64,000 nt of DNA, taken from positions 133,866-197,865 of the forward strand of contig RWJK01001672.1 in NCBI GenBank assembly GCA_004335835.1. The letters are read 5' to 3'. The translations under genes and the position numbers were made by a program. The first letter of the stretch is position 1, and every line of letters begins with the position of its first letter. The notes under the pieces were generated by a model. It had not been told where the DNA came from and searched no databases. It was given only the letters and a program-made list of their open reading frames with translations. The stretch comes from Scenedesmus sp. ARA3 (taxonomy: Eukaryota; Chlorophyta; Chlorophyceae; Sphaeropleales; Scenedesmaceae). This document shows, in pieces, positions 12,492 to 22,288 of the stretch.

Positions 12492-14505
12492 CTACTGCCG
12501 GGGCCCCGGCGTGACAATCTGCAGCAGCGCCTGCCATGCGGACACATTCCAGGACTCCACGTGTCGCACCACCTGCAGCACACACAGCATTGCAGGCCAG
12601 GCGGCAAGGAGTTGATGCCTGATACAGATTTAAACTTCCGACGTACGCACAATCAACAAGCACAACAGGAAATGGTTCAACATACAGTGCCATGATTACA
12701 GCAAAATGAGCAGCTACAATGCAATCATGCAGTGCAAAGCACCATGTGAACACAGCCTACACAGCCAGCCTGTCTCGCATCACTGTGGTCATCAGCGGAG
12801 AGGCTGAAACCTGCAAAAACCCGGTAACAAAAAAGATGCCTGCAGACATGGTAAATGATAGAGTCTGCCGTCTGTTGTACTGGCCTACATATCAGGCACG
12901 CTGCGGCATTCAACCCACCTTGTTTGCGTCACTGTTGAGTGTGTAGATGGTGCTGCCGAGTATGCTGACGCGTGGCCGCCACGGCAGCGATATCACTGTG
13001 TCTAGCGTCCACTCTGCCTGCAAGCAGCGGCGGCAGCAGCAACAGCAACAGCAGCTGTTAGAGAGCGTTTGTGCAATTGCTTACTTAGGTGCTTAATCCA
13101 CACAACACATGGTGATGTCAAGTGCTACCGCCAAAACACGTGCTGGTTAGCAGCCATCTGCTGGCTCACCTGTATCTGCTCAGCCCCTTGGCTATTTGGC
13201 CCTAGGCTGCTTATTGACATGAGCTCTATGCGGGGCTTGATAAAAAACGGCACCAGCAGCTGCAGGTTACGCTTCCATAGGTCCAGCCCTGCTCAGCAGC
13301 AGAGCAGCAGCAGCAGCAGCAGCAGCAAGCATTGTCACACTCATGACAGACATGGACATAGTGCAACTGCTAGCAAATGAAAGCAAGGTTGGTTGCAGGA
13401 CGCCTGCCTGTGCTACATTGCAGCACCTTTAAAGGCCCTGCTGCTTGCACCTGCTTCTGGATCAACTGGATGCATTACACTCGCGTGTCTTCCTGGCAAA
13501 GCACAAGCTACCGCAACCCACCAGAGAACTGCACTGTGGGGTCAACAAATGTGCACCCCTGCAGGAGCAACACAGTGCAGCTCAAAGTCAGCAGCCACAC
13601 CATCCCTCCAAGTACTGGCTCAAACCTGGCCACCAGGCAACCACTGCATGCAACCACAAGTCATGTCAAGCTGTGACGCAGCTTGACTGAACTGACAGCC
13701 GCGCTGCTGCGGAGCAGATCTGCTTGGGTCACTGGCCGCTGAGCAGGTAGGCATGGCTTACTGGCTGTTGCGCATGGTGGCACGGGTGTCACACTGGCTG
13801 TTGCGCATGGTGGCACGGGTGTCACACTGGCTGTTGCGCATGGTGGCACGGGTGTCACACTGGCTGTTGCGCATGGTGGCACGGGTGTCACACTGGCTGT
13901 TGCACATGGTGGCACGGGTGTCACACTGGCTGCTGCGCGCACCTGGTCATAGATGCTGTCATCTATGACACCTGCAACAGCCAGCATGACACATGCAACA
14001 CAGTTCACAGGCGTGAGCAGGAGGACAATGCAAGCAAAGTCAGCAGTGCTTGCATACCGTAGAAGCTGAACATCGGCAAGCTGTGGCTACAGCCACTGCA
14101 GTCAGGCTGTTTGTTTGCGCTGCAATGTGTTTGCAACAGATGTTTGGCACCCTCGAGCTCCTCTGGCAAAGCATTTGCAAAGCACACCACCAGCAAAGTT
14201 AATGTTGCAAAACCAACCTGCCCACCTGTCACAAAATAGGCCTGCTGGTAATCCTGCTGGATGCGCTCAATGACGCCCTGCACATCGCCTGCGGCCAGTG
14301 GCGGGTTGGGGCTGGGCTGCACTGCTATCTGCTGGTACTGCTGCTTCCTGGATTCGCAGCCGCAGCAGCAGTTGAACAGCTTATAATATAAAGTATGTAA
14401 CTTGGCTTCACTGCAACTGAACTGAGGGCAAGAATAAATGCAGGTCAGGCTTGCTTACCGTGTTGCAAGAGCAACTGTCTGACCTGGCATTGCAGTGCTA
14501 GTCAT
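12492..14505 (-). CDS. DUF2358 / NTF2-like plastid protein
   Basis: Seven exons join to a complete 198-aa protein: 14459-14505, 14226-14410, 13943-13971, 13522-13558, 13170-13288, 12919-13017 and 12492-12572. Two exons are tiny (29 and 37 nt). The series of segments QQDYQQAYFVTG, DDSIYDQ, CTFVDPTVQFSG, LWKRNLQLLVPFF, LPWRPRVSILGSTIY and VVRHVESWNVSAW matches, in order, the plant/algal DUF2358 family, which has an NTF2/SnoaL-like cone fold and no assigned reaction. The N-terminus (MTSTAMPGQTVALATR) is short, hydroxylated and free of acidic residues, compatible with an organelle transit peptide. The first intron is only about 48 nt. A 33-bp minisatellite begins at the donor of the third exon (see separate entry). 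The molecular function is unknown. Family assignment is from memory of the conserved pattern. Confidence 0.88.
13761..13941 (-). repeat. 33-bp minisatellite at a DUF2358 donor site
   Basis: Five full units and one partial unit (starts at 13761, 13794, 13827, 13860, 13893, 13926) of CTGGCTGTTGCGCATGG... lie in the intron and begin immediately beyond the donor of exon 13943-13971. Because 33 is a multiple of three and the units have no stop, intron retention would read out an 11-residue repeat (ASVTPVPPCAT) in frame with the exon. Confidence 0.92.
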
Positions 14506-15776
14506 GGCAGCAGCGCGAGCATGATCGGTTGCGCACCCGACGCCCAGCACCCGCAGCGACTCTGTCATTGCAGACACCAGGCCGCTGACCAGCACGTTCT
14601 CCCCTCCTGCGCTTGTCAGCAACCATCAACATGTTGCAGTGGTGTGTGGTTGCAAGCCAGGCCGCAAGCAGCTGATCGTCCTGCCAGCTACAACACCATT
14701 GCCGCCCATGACCAACCTGACTGGTGCATGACGACATTCCTGTGATGTCTACAAAGCCTTTGTGTTTGGCAGAGCTGCTGTTGCTGCTGGGCATGGGAGG
14801 GTAGGGTGCGCCGTGCTGCTGCTACTGTTGGTGTTCCGGTCACAGGCTTGCGCCCCAGCTGGTGTTGGCCAGAGCATGTGTTGATTGGCAACATTATGAG
14901 CAACACAATTGTAGCAAGCTGGTATCGCCAGGTGGGCTCACAAAGACGGTCCAGGACGGCCAGGACAGCAGGCAATAATGCCACCAGTACCGGTAGGCCA
15001 GGCTCATAACAAGTTCCAGGACGGTGACACGACTGACAGTGACAACGGCGACAACCCCGGCCATTGATGTTCGGAATCGTTTCATGGGCTTTGGTATTGC
15101 TGATTTCAGGCCCCTGTACTTCTGCACACGCCCCTGGCTGTAACCACGACTCCGTTCCGGGCAGGCGTTCCCCTGGCATCTGCGCTTGTACCTGCCGTTG
15201 CAGCTCTTTGGAAGGCTTTTAGCGTCTTATTTCATCTCCACCAACGATCTTACATCCCCACGTGCGGCAAGATTTTGCCTGACAGCAGCTCCTATGCAGG
15301 CCTTGGGTGTTCGCTGGGTAAGGATACTGTATTGCACGGTACATCCGTGTAACATCTGCCTGAGTCACACTATTGACAGGCTACGCTGCTGTGTGCTGCA
15401 GGCAGACTGCAGCAGCAACTGCAGCATCAGGGCTGGTGGTGCTTCTGGCCATGGCAGCAGCAGCAGCAGCATAAGGAAGCCGCTGCTGTCACATGCTGGC
15501 AGCAGCTTGACCGCTCGAGCTGGAAAGCATAAAGAACATGTCACACATGATAAAGCACAGCCGAGGTAGGCGGAAATCTTGATAGGGCCAACCTGCGCTG
15601 GCAGCAGCAGCGACCAGCAGCAGCAGCAGCATGGTGCTGCTGTTGCTACCATGCGCTGTTCTCCTGCTGCTCGACTGCTGTTGCTGCTACTGCTACTGCT
15701 ACTGCTGCTGCTACTGCTGCTGCGCGCATTGACTTCATGCTGGTGTACACAACAATGTAGTCACTGTGTCAACAAC
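14506..15776. other. Divergent intergenic region
   Basis: No gene is supported. The region separates the DUF2358 start (minus) from the coiled-coil/ABM gene (plus) and presumably carries both promoters. Around 15651 an in-frame ATG followed by a run of about 16 Leu codons could extend the plus gene. I treat this run as a CTG/CTA microsatellite instead. Confidence 0.45.
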
Positions 15777-16475
15777 ATGCATCCACACGCAACATATCTG
15801 TCATCAGCAAACCACCAGGCTTTGCTCCACTTGGTGCCGCATAACACATCATCCGGTGATTGCCGCCTCTCATCGTTACACACCAGCAGGACCGGCAGCA
15901 CACAGCGCCACCGCAGCAGCAGCGCCTCCAACAAACCCAGCCGCCGCAGCAGCAGCAGCGCAGGAGGTACAGTCGACCCCAACAGCGCCCCCAGCTGGCC
16001 GCAGCGCATGGCAAGCATACAGGCACTGATGACCCGTGTACAACAGCAGCTGCAGGGTATGGATGCGCTGGAGGCCTCACAGCCGCAGCTAGCCAAGGAG
16101 CTCAGGGCAAAGGCAGCGGCCCACCTGGACCTGCTGATGCAGCTGGCAGAGGCAGAGCAGAAGTGAGTCGCAGGTGTTGGTGTACGTGTTTCAAACCTGT
16201 TTGTGTGTGGGGTGCAAAACATTCTGCTGCGGAGCAGAGCAGCGTCCATGCTGCAAGGTTGATTGTGCAACGGTCGTCGATGTGCTCGCAACATATCATG
16301 AGCTGCGCAATTCTGCTTTCTGTCTGGCATACACATGACAAGCTGCTGATGTGCGCGGTCACCACTGCAGGCACATCACTGGCGACTTGGGGTCAGAAGA
16401 GCTGCAGCAGATGCTGGATGAGATGCAACAGCAGCTTGATCAAGAGCAGCAGGAGGCCCTGGCTGCTGCTGCACC

Positions 16476-16517
<42 letters not shown>

Positions 16518-19500
16518 ATCAAGCGCAGCAGCTGCTCAACCCCGCAGCACTAGCACAGCAACTACAGGCAGCAGCAACACGAGCAGCAGCAGCGCCGCAG
16601 GTGTTCCTGCAAGCACCGGCTTGCAGGATGATGCAGCACAGCAGAAGCGCAGCGAGCTGCTTGGCTCAAATGAGCAGCTGCGGGCAGCAGTAGGCCGTTC
16701 CTCTGCGGACCTGAAGCAGCAGCAGGCAGCGGCAGCCTCAGCAGATGGCAGCAACGAGCAGCTGCAGGAGAGGATACTGGTGGGTGACAGGGTTTGACTG
16801 TGTTGACTGTCCTGCAAGCATCACTCAGCAGTAGTAGCTGCCTTATCAGTTAGGCTGACTCTCGGCTTTTACTTGATGTAGCTGGGCCAGCTCTCAGCAC
16901 AAACGCTTTAGGCTTCGGTGGGCTGCCCTACTTTGAATGATTTGCTGTCACCTGCAAGTGGATTGGCAAACACGACTACCACTGTGGCTTGCTTGTGTGC
17001 TGTTTCCTCTGAGATCATTGTGCAGTGACATATGCCGAGGTATGCAAACACACCAAACCTTGTCACCTGGTCAACTTTGTTCAACCCTGCAGGTTTTGCA
17101 GGAGCAGCTGGAGACAGCAGATCTCGCCTTGCAGGACAGCCAGCAGATGCGCATGGAGTATGACAGGATGTGCCAGCAAGCATACGAGCTGTCGCGCAAG
17201 CTGTCGCAAGCTCAGTCAGCGAAAGGGGAGCTGCAGCGGGAGCTGGCAGATGCCAGGTGCGGCTGGCATGCTGCAGCTGCTTGTGATGAATGAATGGCTG
17301 CGCTGGATTCATGCGGAAGCTTGGAGCATCACACAACCCGAACTCCAGCCTGCTGTTCCTTCAGCACAAGTTGTCTGCACCATGAACAGCAGTAGTTGAG
17401 CCGCGGCCATGCTGCATCAAGTATCTGCATCTGATGAAGTTTACGGGCTGCTGCAACGAGGCAGCCCCATACTGTTGTGTACCACAAGCTGCACAGCGGC
17501 GGTTGCCTGCTGTGCACCCCTCAAGTCCAAGCACTGACTGTTGTCATCTCTGCCACATGCACGGTTGATGCTGATGTTGCATGCTGCCATGCAGGGCCCA
17601 GCTGGCTGCTGCAGCGGAGGAGCTCTCAGAGCACCGGGAGCTGCAGATGACACATGACAAGTTGTGCCAGGACGTGTACCGCATGCGCATGATGCTGCAG
17701 CAGGCGCAGTCCCATGGCAACGATGTCGCACAGGTGCGATGAGTCACCTCTCCTGCGAGTGAACAGCACAGGTGCAGCTGCGTCTAGCGTGCTTCCCGCG
17801 CTGAGCTGCTAGCAACGCAACTCTTCCTGCAAAACTGTTTGCTGGTTGGATGTCAATCCAACTCTGCTCGCTGGTGCTGGTGCTGGCCATCGCTGCTTGC
17901 AGGACGCTGCTGCTACTGCCAGCAAGCACAAGCAGGATGTGCAGTGGCTCATGCAGGACCATCGCAGGGAGCTTGCAGAGGCACACAGGAAGAACCAGGA
18001 GCTGATCCAAGACACGCAGCAGCTGCGCATGCGGGTGCTAGAGCTAGAACAGCAGCTCTGGGGCGGTGCAGCTGCACCTGCTGCGCCTGCAGCACAGGCT
18101 GCAAGCGCTGCAGCGCCTGCAGGCGCTGCTGCAGTGGATGCGGAAGCGCAGGCAGCAGCTGCTGCGCTGGTGGTGCAACAGCAGGAGCAGCTGGAGCTGC
18201 TGCAGACTGCTACGCTGCAGCTGACACAGGAGAAGCAACAGCTGATGAAGAACCTGCAGGTGGGCTTGCAATCTTCTGCTGTCCTTTTTGTGGTTGCTGT
18301 GGTCGCTCACCTGTGCTGTGGGTGGTCCTGACATGTTTGGGATCAGCCTCTAGTGGCTGAGATGGTCGTTCACGACAGCAACGCGCACACGAGCGGGTAG
18401 CTGACATGCATGTGTGACTTGACTCTGCAGGATATGCAGCGGCAGCAAGCAGTGTTGCTGGTGGAGCTGCAGCAGCTGCGCCAGTCTGATGCAGACACAG
18501 CAGCAGCAGTAGCTGCAGCAGCAGCAGCAGCACCCGCCGGACCAACTGCTGCAGAGCTTGACCTTATCACGAAACTGGAGGCTGCTGACGAGCAGCGCAG
18601 CAGCTTGATCCAGCAGGTGCAGCAGCTCGAGCAAAGTCTGCAGTCGGCGCGCGAAGCAGCAGCAGCTGCAGAGGCCGCCAAAAAGCAGCAGCAGGACGCA
18701 GCAGCGGCAGCACTGGCTCTGACACCTGGTGGGGCTGCAGATGCAGTCAAGCTGGCAGAAGTGAAGGCGGAGATGGTGCAGCTGCGAGGCCAGCTGGCTG
18801 CAACCAGGTCTGTGCCGAGCCAACCCAGGTGGTGCAACAGGCGCTTGCCCAGCAGTGCTGCCAGCACCGTTGCTTGCTGTGCTGGCGCCTCGCTGCGCAT
18901 TTCGTTGTGTTGCTTGTGCGATGCTTATTATGTCTCCTCCAGCGTTGCATGCACTTGTAAAACAATTTATGCGTCCATTCGTTATCGTTTCACCGCCCGT
19001 TGCTCCTGCAGGCGCGAGCTGCAGCAAGTGGCTGGTCGCGCCGCAGCAGCAGAGGCGGCCCTGCAGCAGCAGGCAGCAGAGTACGAGGCGCGCCTGACAC
19101 AGCTGCAGGCCTGGTACGGCAAGCAGGCCGTGGTGGCTGGTCGGCTGCGTAAGGGACGGCAGCCTGCGGACGGGTCGGTGGGCTTCACCAACACCAACAG
19201 GTGGGAGCGCGGCGGTTGCGGAACAGCTGCAGATACCTAGTGGCTGTGCTGCAATGCATTGCATCATATGATGCTGTAGTGGATGGGAGATGAAGAGCCG
19301 TGGCTGTGATTGCTGTACAGGAGGCTTCTTGCTGAGCCTTGCTTTCATAGTGGAAGTGGAAGCGGAGCTAACTTCAAAACCAGCCGTAATATGTTGCCTG
19401 CTCTCCATCCCCTGCGCCCAGCAGCAACTTGGAATAGCCTGCCCTCGAAACTTCACCTTCTGTGTTTGGCTGTCACATACGGCATTCGAATTCCTTGTAA

Positions 19501-20721
19501 CAAGTATGCAACAACCTGCTGCCTGGCCCCTGCTGCAGGTTCTGGGTGGGCCAGGAGCTGCTGTTTGACTTCCTGAAGCACTGGGTGGGCCGCGAGGCAC
19601 AGCTGCAGCAGCAGCCGGGCTTCCTGGGCCTGCAGGTGTGATGCTGTTGCTGGCTGGATGCTGTTTACCTGATGGATGCCTTATGAGCAGAGGCAATGCT
19701 GCACATGTGTGTGCACAGCAGAATCCAGCTCCTGTGCCGCATGCGAGCCACTGGCAGGACTATCATCTGGCGTTGCAGCCTACCTTCTGTTGCCCTGCAT
19801 TCATGCTGTGCACATCCTGTGGTGCCTGGTGTCAGCATTCATCTGCTGTCGACATGCTAGCTACCTGCTTCTGCTAATCATAGCACAGCCCATGTGCTGC
19901 ATTCAACCACCCTGCAGGTCACACCAGTGCCTGGTGTGAGCGATGATGGCGGTGTGGATGTGCTGGTGGCCAGCCTATGGGAGAGCATCCCTCAGTACGA
20001 GGCGTGGCGCAACAGCAGCGGGGCCATCGGCAGCCACCTGCCCAGCGGCACCTACCAGTACGTGCCCAAGAAGGGGGAGGGCTTCCCAGGTGGGTGGGGG
20101 TTGTGGCGGCACATCATCCTAAAGGTATGCGTATACATGTGTTGTTGCAGGAAATGCTGTATTGGTGTTGAGTTGTCATCATGCACTGTGTGGTTCCCTG
20201 CGGCGCGCAACACCATGGTGCCAACATGGCAGAGGCTGCTCAGTTTTGCCAGGTTGTTATTGAATATAAGTAACAAATGCAGATTGGCAGCCACCTGCCC
20301 AGCGGAACTTACCAGTACGTGCCCAAGAAGGGGGAGGGCTTCCCAGGTGGGTGGGGTTGAGGCGGCAATGGTTTAACACAGATTGAATCTTTAATAATAT
20401 TCGAGCTGGATTATGCGGTCCGCTCTAGTGTTGTTGCTGTTGCGCAGCGGCATATGACAACATGATCAACACCCTGGGGGGAAGTTTCAGGTCTGCCCTT
20501 TCTGTGCATGTGCAGTGATGCACCTACTGTATCAACGTACAGCTTGATCAGCGCACAACCTACTGTATGCTGTGGTCAGTGCTGCACAGCACCTTGAGCT
20601 GCTGCGCTGCCTGCCTGCTGCGCTGCCTGCCTGCTGCGCTGCCTGCCTGCTGCGCTGCCTGCCTGCAGAGGACTTCATCCCGTTCAGGGACTACGACCAG
20701 GCAGTGAATGCAAAGTACTAG
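15777..20721 (+). CDS. Coiled-coil protein with C-terminal antibiotic-biosynthesis-monooxygenase-like domain
   Basis: Ten exons join to about 780 aa: 15777-16162, 16371-16779, 17093-17256, 17595-17733, 17903-18259, 18431-18807, 19012-19200, 19539-19635, 19918-20089 and 20669-20721. The start at 15777 gives a Ser/Arg-rich, acid-poor leader that looks like a plastid transit peptide. An in-frame ATG at 15651 is the alternative. Residues about 80-660 are heptad-rich with long Gln/Ala/Glu segments (LDEMQQQLDQEQQ, QLQTAELEEQL-like), predicted coiled coil. The last 130 residues (FWVGQELLFDFLKHW, QQQPGFLGLQVTP, VLVASLWESIPQYEAW) have the pattern of the dimeric alpha-beta barrel ABM fold, in which a quoted GFLGL-type strand and a WESIPQYEAW helix are typical. 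Family members include heme-degrading and quinol-oxidising enzymes, but no catalytic residues can be assigned here. The fusion suggests a dimeric, scaffolded protein; this is inference. Confidence 0.8.
20281..20357 (+). repeat. Duplicated 3' half of exon 19918-20089
   Basis: About 75 bp repeat the end of the ABM-domain exon together with its donor (original 20027-20100). Both encode IGSHLPSGTYQYVPKKGEGF followed by CCAG/GTGGG. The copy differs at only a few positions, so it is recent. It has acquired an upstream TGCAG acceptor. Used as an exon (64 nt) it would shift the frame. Confidence 0.9.
20601..20664 (+). repeat. 16-bp CTGCGCTGCCTGCCTG array before the last exon
   Basis: About four tandem units of a 16-bp CT-rich repeat run up to the acceptor of the final exon (20669). 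This is another case of a simple array standing in the polypyrimidine position. Confidence 0.85.
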
Positions 20722-20804
20722 AGCACAGGTGTCAACAGGCTGGTGGCTTGGCCAGCATAGCCAACACTGGCAGCAGCAAGATGCGGATGTCCGCAGCAGC
20801 AACA

Positions 20805-20840
<36 letters not shown>

Positions 20841-21279
20841 GAAGCAGGAGAAAGGTGGTGAAGCAGCATTCACTGCGAGATACATTGTTGAATGTCAAGA
20901 GTTTCGGCAGGTGCTGCCAGGCGCGCAGGACATCAGCAGTGCACCAGAAATGTGTACGGATGTTGCTGGTGCGCACATTGGTTTCTTGCGCCACACGAAT
21001 GGCATGAAGGGGGCTTACATATGACTTATGCAAGCATGGCGTTGGTCTGTGTCATGCACCTCCTGCAGCTGCACTTCAACTTCGCATCAGCTGTACAGCA
21101 GCTGTACCTAGTTGAAGTTTGACGCTAGGCAGTACACATGGTCCATGCACAGCATAGATGCAGGCACCAACAATCTTCTTTCAGTTGTGGTGGTGCACCT
21201 GTATTTCTCAAGTGAAGAGCTGTGCTAGAATGTTGTTGGTGGGAGGTGTTTATCTTGGTTTGACTCATGCATTGGTGCA

Positions 21280-21284
21280 TGTAA
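21280..21284 (+). terminator. TGTAA poly(A)-like signal
   Basis: The motif lies about 560 bp after the stop of the coiled-coil/ABM gene. It is a candidate polyadenylation signal by motif only. Confidence 0.3.
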
Positions 21285-21576
21285 TGGCGGCTTGTGTGCA
21301 GCGCTGCTTCATCAGGTGGCCGCATGAAGTGGATGCAGTCACTGGCAGCTTGCGCCAATGCAGCGTTCGGCATTTCACAGTGACTCAACCCTGGCGACTG
21401 CTGCGCGTCCAAGTTGCTTGAGAACTGCATGGCGCCTTACCTGTTGCTTTTTCAGAAGAAGCAGAGCCACCTGCCAGTTCTTGAACAGCCCCGTTGTGGC
21501 ACATTATGAGGCGGGCGGTGCACAGGGCAAGTCCGCGCAACCTGGTAGTTTGGATTTGGGTCGAGCCGCCATTGTC

Positions 21577-21640
21577 AGCCTGAATGAGTCTGTGCTTGGA
21601 ACCAGACGTTTTGATTCCAAGCACAGACTCAGGTCAGGCT
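21577..21640. repeat. 64-nt hairpin (inverted repeat)
   Basis: The left arm is 21577-21601 and the right arm 21615-21640, around a 13-nt loop. Seventeen contiguous base pairs (21585-21601 with 21615-21631) are followed by a one-against-two bulge and seven more pairs. The structure is intergenic, about 650 bp upstream of the ATP-grasp ATG. Confidence 0.85.
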
Positions 21641-22288
21641 TGAAGTTTGGAATGTGTACCAACGGTAGTCGCCATACATTCGGTGCGTGTGGATGCCTCA
21701 GGCCAGGCTGGATAGCTGGTGGTAGCCGGCATTGGATCCAATCAAGTACAACACAACATCGTCTTGTCTGCTGCTTGGTGCGTCTGTTCCCTGTCGCATG
21801 CTGCGTTCCTTGTTGGTGTAGCAGCAACAGGAAGTAGAGCAGCTGTAGGAGTGACACCGGCGCAAGGATACTCATTTACCCTGTAGCTCGTGACCATAGT
21901 TGTTATAGTTTGGGTCCACACTTGTTGCAGTCTCTGGTGTGTGCGCTGCTGGCCTGCAGCTGGCTGAAGAAGTACCCAACAGTCGGGTGACAAGTGCTGG
22001 TAGGGTCCGCTGACTACTTGGCGACTACGTCAATTTGTCGCACAGATCGTCAGATGAAGACTGTGCTTCTGGGTGAAGTGGCTGAAATGAAGGCAAGTGG
22101 CTCCCTGTGAGCAGTAAACGACTTGACACGTGATCGCCGCTCCAACTCCTCTCAGTGTTCTGTGGATCGCAAGTTACCCTCCAGCACGCTCACAATCGAG
22201 GCACAAACAATTTAAACGTTGAATTTGGTGTGTAATTTTTAAAGCCTGCCGTGCCTCACTGCTGGCAGTGGAGTGAGAGTGAGGCAGT

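Larger units (their letters stand above)
20722..22288. other. Intergenic region between two plus-strand genes
   Basis: No gene is supported. The region contains a CAG run (20806-20835), a possible TGTAA at 21280 for the upstream gene and a long hairpin (21577-21640). The rest should be 3' UTR, promoter and 5' UTR. Confidence 0.5.

Noticed and set aside
13761..13941. CRISPR-like array
   Set aside because: The 33-bp units are contiguous with no variable spacers and lie in a plant-type intron.
15651..15722. Signal peptide of about 16 leucines for the coiled-coil/ABM protein
   Set aside because: The run is a CTG/CTA microsatellite and the downstream ATG at 15777 gives a better transit-type leader. 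It is kept only as an alternative start.
20448..20490. Extra 43-nt exon of the coiled-coil/ABM gene
   Set aside because: Its borders are canonical but inclusion breaks the frame into the last exon. Skipping it gives GEGFPEDFIPFRDYDQAV.
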